Below, piece after piece: positions 34,963 to 44,918 of a DNA stretch of 64,000 nucleotides. The notes under the pieces are model-generated. The model worked only from the letters and a program-made list of their open reading frames with translations, had not been told where the DNA came from and did not search any database. Source of the stretch: Cinclus cinclus (lineage: Eukaryota; Chordata; Aves; Passeriformes; Cinclidae). Every line of letters begins with the position of its first letter. The stretch's first letter is position 1. Location: contig NW_026912173.1 in assembly GCF_963662255.1 (NCBI RefSeq), positions 1-64,000 on the forward strand, written 5' to 3'. Both the position numbers and the translations under genes were made by a program.

Positions 34963-35748
34963 TTAGCGGAAACTCTGTTGGTGTATGATCAAGTTAGAGT
35001 GCTGTGAGAATCTCCTCCCACACTCCCCACACCCGTAGGGCGTCTCCCCGGTGTGGATGCGCCGGTGCCTGACGAGGGTGCAGTTTTGCTTGACGCCCCT
35101 CCCACAGTCAGGGCAGCAGAAGGGCCTCTCATCCATGTGAATGCGATAGTGCTTGAGCAGATCAGAACTGCTCTGAAATCTCTTCCAGCACTTATCACAC
35201 TCAAAGGGCCTCTCCCCTGTGTGGCTCCTTTGGTGGACAGTCAATTCTGAACTTATCCTGAAGCTCTTTCCGCATTCCCCACGTTCATAGGGCCGCTCCC
35301 CCGTGTGGATTCTCCAGTGGCAGATGAGGTTGGATTTCTGACTGAAGCTCTTCCCAACTTTTGAGCACTTGTGGGGCTTCTTCCCATCGTGAAGCTGCTC
35401 ATGGACCACCAGCTCCAAGCTCTGGCCGCGTCTTTCCTCCTGGGATCCCCCTGATCTGCACTTGCAGCCCCTCCTCATGCGGGATCTCCAGGGCTTTTCC
35501 TCCCCGTTGGATTGCTGCACCGTGGAGCTGCTCAAAACGGCCTCTTCCACGAGGTTCTGCTGCGGGGATTTGTCCTTCCTGGTCTCCTTCCCCTGCTCCA
35601 TCGGGCCAAGGTTGGGGAATGGGAAATCCTGGTTTGTGGGAAAACAAGGTCTGAGCACGCTGGGTTTGATGGTCCCTCTGCCCGAGGGCAGCTGGAGAAG
35701 CCAGGGCCCCTTGCAGCCTCGGGGAGCCCAGAGCCCGCTCAGCACCAA
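34963..35748 (-). pseudogene. C2H2 zinc-finger gene, copy A (decaying)
   Basis: C2H2 zinc fingers usually bind DNA in the nucleus. The open frame has an N-terminal region ([12 protein letters not shown], then [21 protein letters not shown]) typical of a songbird-expanded family without a visible KRAB box, followed by five fingers with TGERP-type linkers. Finger 1 lacks its second Cys (CSKV), finger 2 its first Cys (ERGEC), and finger 5 ends HQQS instead of H-x3-H; the frame then stops at 34963-34965, although CECPECGKSFM-type sequence continues just after. The probable start is a Met in the NLGPM segment, since an acceptor-like CCACAAACCAG precedes DFPF. Only fingers 3 and 4 are complete, so function is doubtful. 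Confidence 0.75.
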
Positions 35749-36145
35749 CCTCCCGCACCCCTCCAGGCTGCCGGGGGTCCCCCGGCTCCGGGTCCAGCAA
35801 GATCCCTGCCCTGCAAAAAACCCCTCCCGGAGACCCTTCCGCCGACTGATTTGGGACGAGCTTCCCCTCCCAGCTCACCTGCGGAGTCCGAGGGGGGGTG
35901 ATGCTGCCGCAGCCGAGGGAGTTGCTGCCTGAGGGGAAAACTGCGTGTTTCTGCGGCTGCTACTCTCCCTCCCGTTCTGCCCTGGGGAATTCCAAAGCAG
36001 CTGCGCCCGCGGGGTACTGGGAGCGATACTAGGAGCACTGGAAGCGATACTGAGAGCCCCAGAAAGGAATTGGCAGCGCTATCCCTGCCAGGACCGCTCT
36101 TACTGGGAGCACTGGCTGCAGCCGGCGGTGGGCGGGGCCACATAC
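35749..36145 (-). promoter_or_regulatory. Upstream exon and proximal promoter region of zinc-finger copy A
   Basis: CpG-containing sequence with short direct repeats of ACTGGGAGCACT / GGGAGCGATACTA (36015-36120). A matching region precedes copies B (52020-52400) and C (60020-60470). A donor-like CAGGTGAGC at about 35875 (minus strand) probably ends the first non-coding exon. Confidence 0.5.
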
Positions 36146-36147
36146 AA

Positions 36148-36271
36148 GGGCATGGTTATGCAAATCCAGAGCGATCGCGCGCTGTAATTGGTGGGAGGGA
36201 GGACCGCGGGGTTTCCCCAGTCACGTGAGGATCGACGTGGGGGGGGGGGCTGGGGATGGCGGCGGCGTCGG
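36148..36271 (+). promoter_or_regulatory. Shared head-to-head promoter and first exon, copy A
   Basis: In order: octamer ATGCAAAT (36158-36165), GCGATCGCGCGCTGT, inverted CCAAT (ATTGG, 36187-36191), E-box CACGTG (36222-36227), and ATG at 36256 reading MAAAS with a splice donor G|GTGAGA at 36272. The same order and spacing occur at 52418-52529 and 60484-60594, so the elements are under constraint or recently copied. It lies between a minus-strand zinc-finger gene and a plus-strand first exon, which suggests bidirectional use. What the plus-strand exon belongs to in copy A is unknown. Confidence 0.65.
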
Positions 36272-36274
36272 GTG

Positions 36275-37340
36275 AGAGGGGACGGGAACCGGGAATGGGG
36301 ACGGGGAATGGGAACCGGGTTCGGGAACGGGAAGTGTGACTGGGAATGGGGACTTGGAATGGGACGGGGAATGGGACCGGGAATACGGGACAGGAACCGG
36401 GAATGAGAGCGGGGATGGGAATATGGGAGCAGGTCAGGGAATGTGGGAGCAGCAAGCAGAGAGAGAATATGGGATGGGGATTAGTGTTCAGAAGTGTTCC
36501 AGTGAAACACCCCGGGGCTGTGAGCTCTGCAGCTGGGCCTGCCCTGGGCTGCTGCGGCCCAGGGCCCCAAGGCTGGAGCTGCAGCCTTGCTCCTGTGTCA
36601 AGAACAGGAGCCTCGTGCAGGCCCATGGCCCTTGCATGGCCCCACTATGAGGGAGGGCTCTGAGGCACAGGGGTGCTGGCAGGATGGGCTGCTGTGGCCA
36701 GCTGGGGGCCTCTGAGCAATGCCCAAAGCCTTGTACTCTCTGCAGCTGGCCAAGGAGAGCAGCAGGGCTGAAGGGTTCATGTGGCACGGCAGCCCCAGCT
36801 GTGAAACCCTCGGCCCCCATGGGAGAGGCGGCCCTCAGGAATGGGACTGGGAATACAGGACAGCACTGGGAATGGAACTGGGAATGGGACCAGGAATGGA
36901 GACCAAGATCTGGAATGAGACCGGGAATGGGGGTGGGGACTGAGAAAGGGCACCGGGGAACAGGGACTGGAAATAAGGACAGCGACTGGCAATACAGGAA
37001 TGGGACCGGGAATACAGGGCTGGGACTGGGATTGGAGACAGTGACTGGGAATGGACCCCAAATACGGGACACAAGCGGGAATGGGACCAGGGATGCAAAC
37101 ATGGGTATGGGACAGGGAATATGGAAAGAGCAACCAGAGAGAGAATATGGGATGTGGATTAGGAAGATTGGGAACCTGAGTACGGGAGCAGAACTAGGAA
37201 TGTGAACTTTGGAACAAGACAGGGACTATAGAAATGGAAGTATGGAACTGGAGCAGAACTGGGAATATGTCAGTGGGAACAGGACAAGGAATATGGGCCT
37301 GGGAATTTGGGAAAGGCAACCAGACAGAGAATTCAGGACA
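36275..37340 (+). repeat. Polypurine GGGAAY minisatellite, copy A
   Basis: About 1 kb of GGGAATGGGA / GGGACTGGGAAT-type repeats begins directly behind the first-exon splice donor. The strand is almost free of pyrimidine runs. A non-repeat insert (36480-36830) divides it. Equivalent arrays follow exon 1 in B (52535-52700) and C (60600-61010). Confidence 0.8.
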
Positions 37341-37685
37341 CTGACAGGGAATGAGACCTCGAATGGGATCCAAACTGGCATGGGAGCAGGAGTGGGGTGA
37401 CTTGGGAATGGGCTGGGGGCAAGGGAGCTGGCAGCAGGGACAGGGGGATCCTGGACAAGGCACACCAGGGACCGGGATGGGGGGACATGGGGACAGTTCC
37501 AGGGCAGGGGGTCCTTGGTCAGCTGCCCCAGAAACTCTGCCAGGGTGTCCCAGTGCCGACAGAGCTGCTGGGCCTGCAGTGCCCAAAGCCCTGAGCAACC
37601 CCCAAGTCCCTCTGAGGAACCCTGAAGTCCCACGAACCCAGCATCCCCCACATCCCCTGGAAGATCCCCCCATGTCCCCTTCCAC

Positions 37686-37916
37686 ATCTTAGTTCAACAT
37701 CTTTATTTCTGCCCCAGTTTTGGGTGTTTGGAAAGGACAAAGAGAAATGCAAAGAAAATACAGGTAACGGGGAGCCAGGAGGATGTGGATCCCCCAGCCA
37801 GGTGTCTCCCCAACACGGATCAGTGGCACCACAGATCACCAGGACTCTGCCCACCCAGGGTCACTGGAGATCATCCAATGCAGACCCTGCCATGGGGGAT
37901 GGAGCTGGAGGAACAC
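37686..37916 (-). pseudogene. Zinc-finger gene 3' UTR fragment (fourth copy), left part
   Basis: The minus strand matches the 3' UTRs of copies A-C: CTTAGTTCAACATCTTTATT (AATAAA on the minus strand), then GGAGCCAGGAGGATGTGGA and CCTGCCATGGGGGATGGAGCTGGAG. It breaks at about 37917 where an LTR begins and resumes at 39291. Confidence 0.75.
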
Positions 37917-39274
37917 AGTCTTGGTTTAAAGACAGGTGTCTGCTGAGGAAGACAGGAGCCTCTCTTGAAATGGAAAATGTAAACTCTCTCTCTCTGTTAT
38001 AACTTTGAGATTAAGGAGCTCTCAGGCAAAGATATGGGAATAGGAATATCAGATTTTTACTGGGAAAATTAAAAGTATAGTAATATTAAAAAGAAAACAC
38101 TGATAGAGTTAGAATGCAACCTGACACCCTATTGGTCACAGTGTTGGTAGCAGTCTGATTACATGCAGGCTATAGTTTTACTGGAGTGACAGATGTGGTT
38201 TTGTTGAAGCAATGATTTTGGAGAAGGGTGTGTTCTTTTTGATTTTTTTTTTTTTTTAAGATTTACTGGTGATGAAGCTGGGCCTGGTCTTTCTGGTCTT
38301 TCTCTAGGAATTTAGTGGGAAAAGGTTGCTGTGATATTTCAAATTTTAGATTTTATTTAGGTAGGAAATGCTTGGCTCTTCCCCTTGGGTGGGGCATTTC
38401 AAATGGGATGATGTAATTTGATTAATCATGCAGCGAGACTTAATGGCTTATTAACAGAAAATACCTTTGTTATAAATGAGAAAGAAAGTCTCCATATTTA
38501 GCAAAATTTAAGTTGCTTTATTTGATATAGACGGAGCAAGCAGCGCTGGGGAACGTGAGGGGTCAGCGCCCACTCCACGCTCTGTCAAACCTTGGTTTGC
38601 AGCTCCTTTTTATAGGATGTTTTTCCTCGTAGTAATCAATAACTGTTATTTTTTTTGTTGTCATAATTCTGCCAGGTAAGCGGTGGTGGTCAAAAAAACA
38701 TCCATGGGACCGCTTGTGAAATCTCTGGACAATTTGTCAAGTAACCATCTGGTTTTGGTAGATAAAGAACAGCAGAAGTGGGAAGTCTGGTCTTAGCAGA
38801 TAGGTTGCAATTGATTACACAAAGGCAGGAAATCTGATTTTGCAAAATCTTTCAGGCTGTGGGAAATCCTCATTTTGCAAACTGGTATTGAATACAATTT
38901 ACTAAAAAACACAATATTCATAACAGGGGTATTTAAAGAGAATGATTTAATCATATATATTTTTCTCTATTTTTCTCTATCTAATGTCCATGCTTCATTT
39001 CAGACCTAAGTATTCTGGTTTATACAAACCCCACTACTTTTATGATTGACACGAATCTTTTATCAATTATCACACCTTCCTGGACAAAGGATGGGTCCTG
39101 AAAGGGGTAAACAAAACTACCCCACCTGGCTTTAACAGCTGGCCTATTAACAGAAGATATTTCCCCCTGCCCCCTGGAGTTATGATGGATGGGTCATGGA
39201 AGAGAGAAGGAACACTGCTCCACCTGCTTTTAACAGATGGTGATAGAATATATACTTGTGGTTAACATCTTACA
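37917..39274 (-). mobile_element. Old ERVL-type solo LTR, split by a younger LTR
   Basis: It begins AGTCTTGGTTTAAAGACAGG and ends near GGTTAACATCTTACA. Blocks shared with the provirus LTRs include ACTGATAGAGTTAGAATGCAACC, TTTAGGTAGGAAATGCTTGGCTC and ATTAACAGAA. It lies in the fourth zinc-finger copy, between 37916 and the fragment at 39290. Its middle is interrupted by the class I LTR at 38468-39074. Confidence 0.7.
38468..39074 (-). mobile_element. Solo class I LTR nested in the ERVL LTR
   Basis: TGTTATAAATGAG to CAATTATCACA on the plus strand, about 607 bp, reverse-oriented relative of the LTR at 9870-10426. The flanking bases are CCTT on both sides (38464-38467 and 39075-39078), a 4-bp target duplication as gammaretrovirus-like integrases make. 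Confidence 0.85.
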
Positions 39275-39289
39275 TTGCAACCTTAGACT

Positions 39290-39412
39290 GGCACAAAGCT
39301 CTTCTTGCACTCCGGGCACTTGCAGGGCTTCCCTCAGTGGTGCATCTTGGTATCTGGTGAAATGAGAGCTCTGTGAGAAGCTCTTCCCACACTTGGGGCA
39401 CTCATGGGGCCT
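39290..39412 (-). pseudogene. Zinc-finger fragment (fourth copy), right part
   Basis: The minus strand reads PHECPKCGKSFSQSSHFTRYQ, one C2H2 finger with the second His replaced, then the coding-end and 3' UTR start (CTGAGGGAAGCCCTGCA). It is the continuation of 37686-37916 across the LTR insertion. Upstream it ends abruptly in a 42-bp repeat. Confidence 0.7.
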
Positions 39413-39690
39413 GAGACATCACAAGGGGCAGGGCTGTGATGTGCTCTGGTACCTGTGACTGAAGGCTGGTAGGGGGTCTTTTGAGATTCAATGCTTCAGA
39501 CCCAGGAAGCTGCCAGCCTTCCCAGAGAGAGAGAGTCCTGCAAGGAACTGCCTTCTAGGGGATCTTCTGTCTGTTCTCCTGGCCACTGGATAAGCCTCAG
39601 GAAGGGGTAGCTGTGGCCACAAGTCATCAGCTCTGGTCAGTGATTTAATCTCAGCGATTCCAGCTCTGCTTGCAAGGCTTTCCCAGGCTG
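39413..39690. other. One 42-bp repeat unit plus unassigned sequence
   Basis: A unit CATCACAAGGGGCAGGGCTGTG... at 39417-39458 matches the array at 40032-40165. The remainder has no recognisable feature. Confidence 0.45.
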
Positions 39691-40030
39691 CCTCAGGGAC
39701 AGAGAGACGGGAAGCGTCTTATGGCAAATTCCACAAAGATTCCTTTATTATTCAGCAGCTCTGTGAAGGGAGCCAGGAACGACTGCTCCCTAGAGAACTG
39801 AGGGAAATAACTGAGGTTTTTATGGGAGAGAGCAAGGGGGAAAGACCAATTGGTTACAAAGGATTAACATGGATACTAGGGCATGGTGGGATAAGAGAAG
39901 CTATTCAGTAGCTCACCATGACAAGAAAAGGTGTGCTAACCTAATGAGCATCCTTCTAGGAGGGTTGAGATAAGCTAATCACAGCCCACTCAAGGGAAAT
40001 TCCTCTAAGGCAAAGCCATGGGCCTCCACA
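39690..40030 (-). mobile_element. Probable solo LTR splitting the 42-bp repeat array
   Basis: The minus strand starts TGTGGAGGCCCATGG and carries AATAATAAAGGAATC (poly(A) signal) near 39745. The lower boundary is uncertain. The downstream array resumes immediately at 40032. Confidence 0.5.
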
Positions 40031-40031
40031 T

Positions 40032-40165
40032 TTGACATCACAAGGAGCAGGGCTGTGATGTGCTCTGGAGCCTGTGACATCACAAGGGGCAGGACTGTGA
40101 TGTGCTCTGGTGCCTGTGACATCACAAGGAGCAGGGCTGGCTGTGATTTGTTTGGTGCCTGTGAA
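40032..40165. repeat. 42-bp tandem repeat, ~3 units
   Basis: Units start CATCACAAGGRGCAGGRCTG and end GTGCCTGTGA, at about 40036, 40078 and 40120. The third is partly diverged. Confidence 0.85.
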
Positions 40166-40880
40166 ATCCCAAGGGCAGTGTCACAGTGGGGGCAGCTCTC
40201 AATGTCCCCACAGGTCACTCTGTCCAGTGCAGCCGTGCCAGCGGTCACTGCGCACTCGGGGGAGGCTGGGCTGGACGGGGATCGGGGCAGAGACGCCGCC
40301 CCCGGGACTGGAGTCTCCCCCTGCCTCTGGGCCCAGCCCCTGGTGGGAGCGCCTTGGGCACAGCACGGGGCTGCTGCTGGGCCAGGGGGAGAGCCCCTGC
40401 CAGCTGCCTGGGCCCTTCTGATGCCTGTGCCACATCCCTGTGGCTCCTGTCCCTGCTGCTCCCTGCCACCTTCACTCCCTCCATCAAAGCACCACTCAAC
40501 CTCTTCACAGTGACCTGTGAAAAGAGAGAAAGAAAGAATGAGAGAAAGGAAGTGTTGTCAGATGACCCTGGCTGGATGGCCGACACCCACCAAAGCTGCT
40601 CTCTCACTCCTCTCCAGATACGGACAGGAGACAGAAAACAGAATGAAGGCTTACTGGGTTGAGATAAGGACTGGGACATATCACTTAGCAAATGTCACAA
40701 TGGGTGAAACAGGTCTGAAATTGGTGATATTAATTGAATTAACTGCTCTCCAAATCAGACCAGGAGAGTGAGAAGTAAGATAACTGTATCTTCTGCCCAT
40801 CCCTCCCTCTTTCCCAGCTCTGCCTCCTCCCCCAGTGGGTGCAGGGAGATGGGGAATGGGGGTTCTGGTCAGTTCATCAC
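40166..40880. other. No supported gene
   Basis: Mixed sequence; open frames up to 158 codons lack motifs. A purine-rich GAAAGAAAGAATGAG stretch lies near 40525. Confidence 0.4.
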
Positions 40881-41620
40881 ATGTTGTTTCTCCTGCTGCT
40901 GCTCAGGGAGAGGAGCCGTTCCCCTGCTGCACCATGGGGTCCCTCCCTGAGACGCTTCTCCATGAACTTCTCCAAGGTGAGTTCATCTCAGGGACAGCAG
41001 TTCTTCATAAACTGCTGCAATGTGGGTCACGTTCCTATGGGCTCGCAAGTCCTACCAGGACCCTGCTCCAGCGTGGGCTTCTCTCTCCACGGGTTGCTGG
41101 TCCCTGCCAGGTCCCTGCTCCAGCACGGGTTTCTCATGGGGTCACAGCCTCCACTCAGGCGTCCCCCTGCTCTGGCATGGGCCCCTCCAGGCGCTGCAGG
41201 TGCACCTCTGCACTCTGTGCCCTCCATGGGCTGCAGGGGCCCAGCTGCCTCACCAGGGACTGCACCACGGAATCTCAGGGCAATCAGCTCCAGCACCTGC
41301 AGTAGCTCCTGCCCCTCCTCCTGCCCTGCCCTGGCTGTGTGCACAGTTGTTCCTCTCATGTTCTCGCCCTGCTCTTCCCTGGCCACAGTTACAACTGCAC
41401 GAGAACTGCTTTTCTTCAGTCTGTTTTCCCAAAGGTGTTCCCACCATTTCTACCTGGCCCAGCCTTGGCCAGCGGCCGGTCCGTCCTGGAGCCGGCTGGC
41501 GTTGACTCTGCAGGACATGGAGGAGCAGGTGCTTCCAGCAGCCTCTCACAGAAGGTGCTTCTAGAGACCCCCCCATACCAAAACCTGGCCTGGCAAACCT
41601 AGTATAAGTGTGGTAGGGTT
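40880..41620 (+). repeat. Avian interspersed repeat (CTGCTCCAGCRYGGGY-rich)
   Basis: Repeated phrases CCTGCTCCAGCGTGGGCTTCTC, GTCACAGCCTCCACTCAGGC and GGGCTGCAGGGGCC, with an end GGCCAGCGGCCGGTCCGTCCTGGAGCCGGCTGGC...AAACCTGGC.TGGCAAACC. I recognise this as a repeat common in bird genomes that is often mis-annotated as protein; I cannot name the family with certainty. The 241-codon frame across it is therefore not called a gene. Confidence 0.6.
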
Positions 41621-42220
41621 TTTATTACCATGATTAATTCTTATTATTGCTATTAGCTCTATTATTGCTATCAATAGTACAGTTATTCTTAGTTGTGTTA
41701 CAATTAGTACAGGTATTTTTAGTCTTTTTGACTATTAATCGTTGCTTTATTAGACATCAGAATAAAAGTTCTTAATTGCAAGTAGAAGGTAGGAGTTTGG
41801 CAGCTGCTCTCCCTGCCCTATTCTGTGTCATTGCTGCGTGTGAAGCGGCAGCTGCCAGGACCCCCCATTTCCCTGGTTTGGGAAATTGGATGGCATTGCT
41901 CACATGTCAGAAAGAGAGGCCTGATTCCAATTAAATGCATTGCCTGAGCTCTTGTAGTCGCAATGCTCAAAGCTTGTTTTCTAACGTTGCTGACTTGCTC
42001 AGCTTCTGTTCATATTTGCGATTTTGGACCAAAATGTTGTCAGATGTGATTTTGCAAGGTTTTCTGTAATGAGCTGTCTGTTTTGCTCTTGGATTTCTTA
42101 ATGGTGGGTCAGAACGGAATGCAGCATTTTGGGTGGGAGCCCTTCAGTCTGATCTGGGACTGTCTGAGCAGCAGCTGGTTTTGCACCTGTAAGCAGAGAT
42201 AGCAAAGATTGCATGAAGTG
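41621..42220. other. AT-rich spacer, no supported gene
   Basis: TTATTATTGCTATTA-type low complexity at 41640-41720, then unique-looking sequence without a gene. Confidence 0.4.
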
Positions 42221-42640
42221 AATATTGTGCCCGGTTGCGGAAGCCGTAGCGCCCGGCGAGCGCGGGGCAGCTGCCGGGATCTTCGGGGCACGGAGGAGCC
42301 GCAGATGGACATTGCAAGTGGCTTCTTCGGGGCAGGATTTTGTCCCGATGCGGGGGAATTGCCACGGACTGGGCGGGCTGGGGCCTCTGCCGAGCGCCGC
42401 CGCCTTTCCCCGGGAGCCCCCGGGCAGAGCTCTGTGCTCAGGGCCGAGGGCCAGGCACCTGCTCGGCGGCTCCGAGACGGCAGAGTTTTGGGGGTGCCGC
42501 TGTTGGGGGCAGTGCCGGGGGAGTTGCCCCGGGCTGGAGACTCAAGGGCGCTGAGGATGGCGAGCACCCAGTCCATGTGGCATGGGACAGCTGCGGACAT
42601 GCCTGGGGGGCAACCTGTGTGGGGGCTGAGGAGGTTTAAG
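42220..42640. promoter_or_regulatory. CpG-rich segment at the start of duplicated unit B
   Basis: Many CpGs between 42235 and 42560. Its end, GACTCAAGGGCGCTGAGGATGG..CACCCAGTCCATGTGGCAT, is shared with 57172-57220 of unit C (minus-strand reading HMD(W/S)VL(A/T)IL in both). The shared block might be an exon, but I do not recognise the product. Confidence 0.4.
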
Positions 42641-43477
42641 AAGTCGGAGAGGATTGGAGGAGGGGGAAGGCACCCAAAAATGTACCAGAAGCAAGAAGGT
42701 GCCTGAATTTAGGGGAAAGGATGGAAAATGGGGGAAAGGATCCAAAAGATGAGGAAGGGAAGCAAAATAAGGGGAAAGGAAACAAAATAAATGGTAAAGA
42801 CTCAAAAGAGGGGGAAAGACACAAAATAGGGGATAAAGTATCCAGAATAGGGAGAAAGTATCCAAAATAAGGGGGGAAGACCCAAAATCCAAGGAGAAAA
42901 GGTTTCATGGGGTGTCACAACTGTCATGGCGTGTCCCTACGTGTGCTGGGGTGGGTGCAGACACTCAGCACCAGGAGCAGCCACGGAAACATCCTGAGGG
43001 ACACAGGGAGACTCTGCAGGACATGGGCTGGGGACCTTGGAGTATCAGGCCCCGCCAGGGGCGGAGGACAGGAACATAGGAGGAGACATGGGGGCACATG
43101 GAAGGGGACAGGGACACACAGAGGTAATGGCCACAGTGGGGGATGAGGACAAATGGAGGGGAAGGGACACAGTGCCACCAGGACACACAGCAGGGGACAA
43201 CATTGCCACACCTGTGGGGACACTGCCACTAGGACACCACTGGTGACACCCTGCATGGGACACTGCTGGTGGCCCTGACACTTGCGCTGTCCTCAGAGGT
43301 GGTTGGGCTCCCCTGAGGGTGGTGGCCCTGGTACACTGTGGTGGCTGTCACTTGCTTCCACACACCTTGTCACCAACTGAACAAGCCCTGACAACAACTT
43401 GTCGACAACCCTCCCGCCCTGGTGGATGGTGACATTCAGCTGGGATACTGCAGCAGTGATGGTGGGAATGTGGTGGC
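42641..43477. other. Unit B spacer with purine-rich minisatellite
   Basis: AGGGGGAAAGGATCCAAAA-type repeats at 42650-42900, then GGACACAGGGA-type repeats to 43260. The same order is found at 57250-57860 in unit C. Confidence 0.6.
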
Positions 43478-43535
43478 AGGAACTGCATTAGGCAGTGCTT
43501 TGCCATGGCTGAGATGAAGGTGCTGGTGGCATTGA
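43478..43535 (+). pseudogene. CYP4-like haem-binding signature remnant, copy B
   Basis: The plus strand reads NCIRQCFAMAEMKVLVAL. Compared with copy A the AEMK part is closer to the family consensus, while CIRQC is further away. It lies in the same position relative to the zinc-finger 3' end. Confidence 0.55.
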
Positions 43536-43689
43536 TGCTGTCCCAGTTCGTGTCCCCACCCATGTCCATGTACCTTCATGTCCCCAGCTAGGTCTGTGTC
43601 CCCATCCATGTCTATGTCCCCATGAAAGGCTGTGTCCCCTCACGTCCCCATCCATGACCTCACCCATGTCCTTGTCTGCCACATCTCCC

Positions 43690-44274
43690 CATCCATGCCT
43701 TACTTCAACATTTTATTTTAACCCCAGTTACAGGGCTTTCAAAGGAATGAACAGAAACCTTTTTGTTTCAAGGCCAAAACAAAAGGATTTACATGACCCT
43801 GCTGGCAGAGCAACCACATGCTTGGCTGGGTGGGAAGAACCCTTTTTGAAGGGGTTTCCACCCCACCATCTCCAAAATTGTGGGGTTTGCCCCAATATGT
43901 TCCCATTGGCTGTGGAAGATGCCCATGAGCCAGAAAGGATTAAAATGATGGATTTCTATTGGAGAAGACCTCCAAGGCCATTCAGTGTTGCTTGATGCCA
44001 CCAGAAGATGCAAAGAGTGAGATTTTTCTCGGGTCAGAAGTCGACAAACGTGCTCTTCACAATGGATTTCTGATGTTGATCTGTGGATATGTCCAGGTGC
44101 TCAAGGGAAGCCAGGAGGATGAAGAGCCGCCCAGCCAGGTGTCTTCCTAACATGGATCACCGGGGCTCTGCCCACCAGGGGTCACTCGGCATCATCCAGC
44201 ACAGATCCTGCCATGGAGAATGGAGCTGGAGCAGCACATGAAGCTCTTCCTGCACTTGATTTGCAGGGCTTCCC
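43690..44274 (-). other. 3' UTR of zinc-finger copy B
   Basis: Minus-strand non-coding sequence downstream of the stop at 44275, with AATAAA at about 43708-43713 as likely poly(A) signal. About 400 bases (43730-44100) are close to identical (roughly 97% by eye) to 58135-58500 behind copy C, but not to copy A. Confidence 0.7.
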
Positions 44275-44317
44275 TTAGTGGTGCCTCCATTGGTGTTTGG
44301 TCAGGTGAGAGCTCTGT
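44275..44317 (-). pseudogene. Last half-finger of zinc-finger copy B, cut off by the ERVL provirus
   Basis: The minus strand reads SSHLTKHQWRHH and stops at TAA 44275-44277. It is the C-terminal half of the last C2H2 finger, whose cysteine half lies 6.1 kb away at 50461-50500. The last five bases (44313-44317, TCTGT on plus) are the target duplication. Confidence 0.9.
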
Positions 44318-44836
44318 TGTACTGGTTTGGAAAGCAAAACCAGTGAGACTTCAAGTCAGTAATACAATTTTTAATAGGGAAGAGAAAAAAAAAAAAGAAG
44401 AAAAAAACAAAATACATGCAATAATAAAAATAAAACCACTGACAGAGTCAGAATACAACCTGATACCCTGTCAGTCAGGGTGCTGGTGCAGTTTTCCTCC
44501 AAAGGGTCCAGCGATGATGTGGATAAGGACCTGGTTCTTCCTCTGGAATCCAGTGGAGAAAGGCTGCCTTTGGCGTTCTAAACCTCAGTTTTTATCTAGG
44601 TAGGAAAGGCTTGGCTCATCCTCCTGGCTGGAGCATCTCCCAATGGGATGAAGTAATCTTATCAGTTCTATAGTAGGACTCAATGGCCCATTAACAGAAG
44701 ATACTTCCCACAGAGATAAGGATGATCACCCTTATCAGTGATGGCCCATCAACAGAAGACATTTCCCACAGAGATAAGGGTGATCACACTTCTCAGATGG
44801 TAATAGAATATGTATGTTGTATTGTAAACCAGGACA
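44318..44836 (-). mobile_element. 3' LTR of the ERVL provirus
   Basis: 519 bp, TGTCCTGGTTTAC to CCAGTACA on the minus strand. U3 holds two head-to-tail 58-bp blocks (starting GGCCCA on the plus strand at 44685 and 44743). A TATA-like AAAAACTGAGG/ATATAAAAAC region and AATTAAAAATTG near the polyadenylation region are visible. Upstream polypurine tract AAGGGGTGGATTA at 44837-44850. Confidence 0.95.
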
Positions 44837-44918
44837 TAATCCACCCCTTATTCTATTACCATCTACATTATACCCAAACCAATACCCTATATATTTACAT
44901 ATAATACAGAATGAAACC

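Noticed and set aside
36488..37102. Long minus-strand frames rich in SPVPFP repeats
   Set aside because: Product of the GGGAAY minisatellite read on the other strand; no independent support.
40835..41564. Overlapping 156- and 241-codon plus-strand frames
   Set aside because: They coincide with a bird interspersed repeat that is open in several frames.
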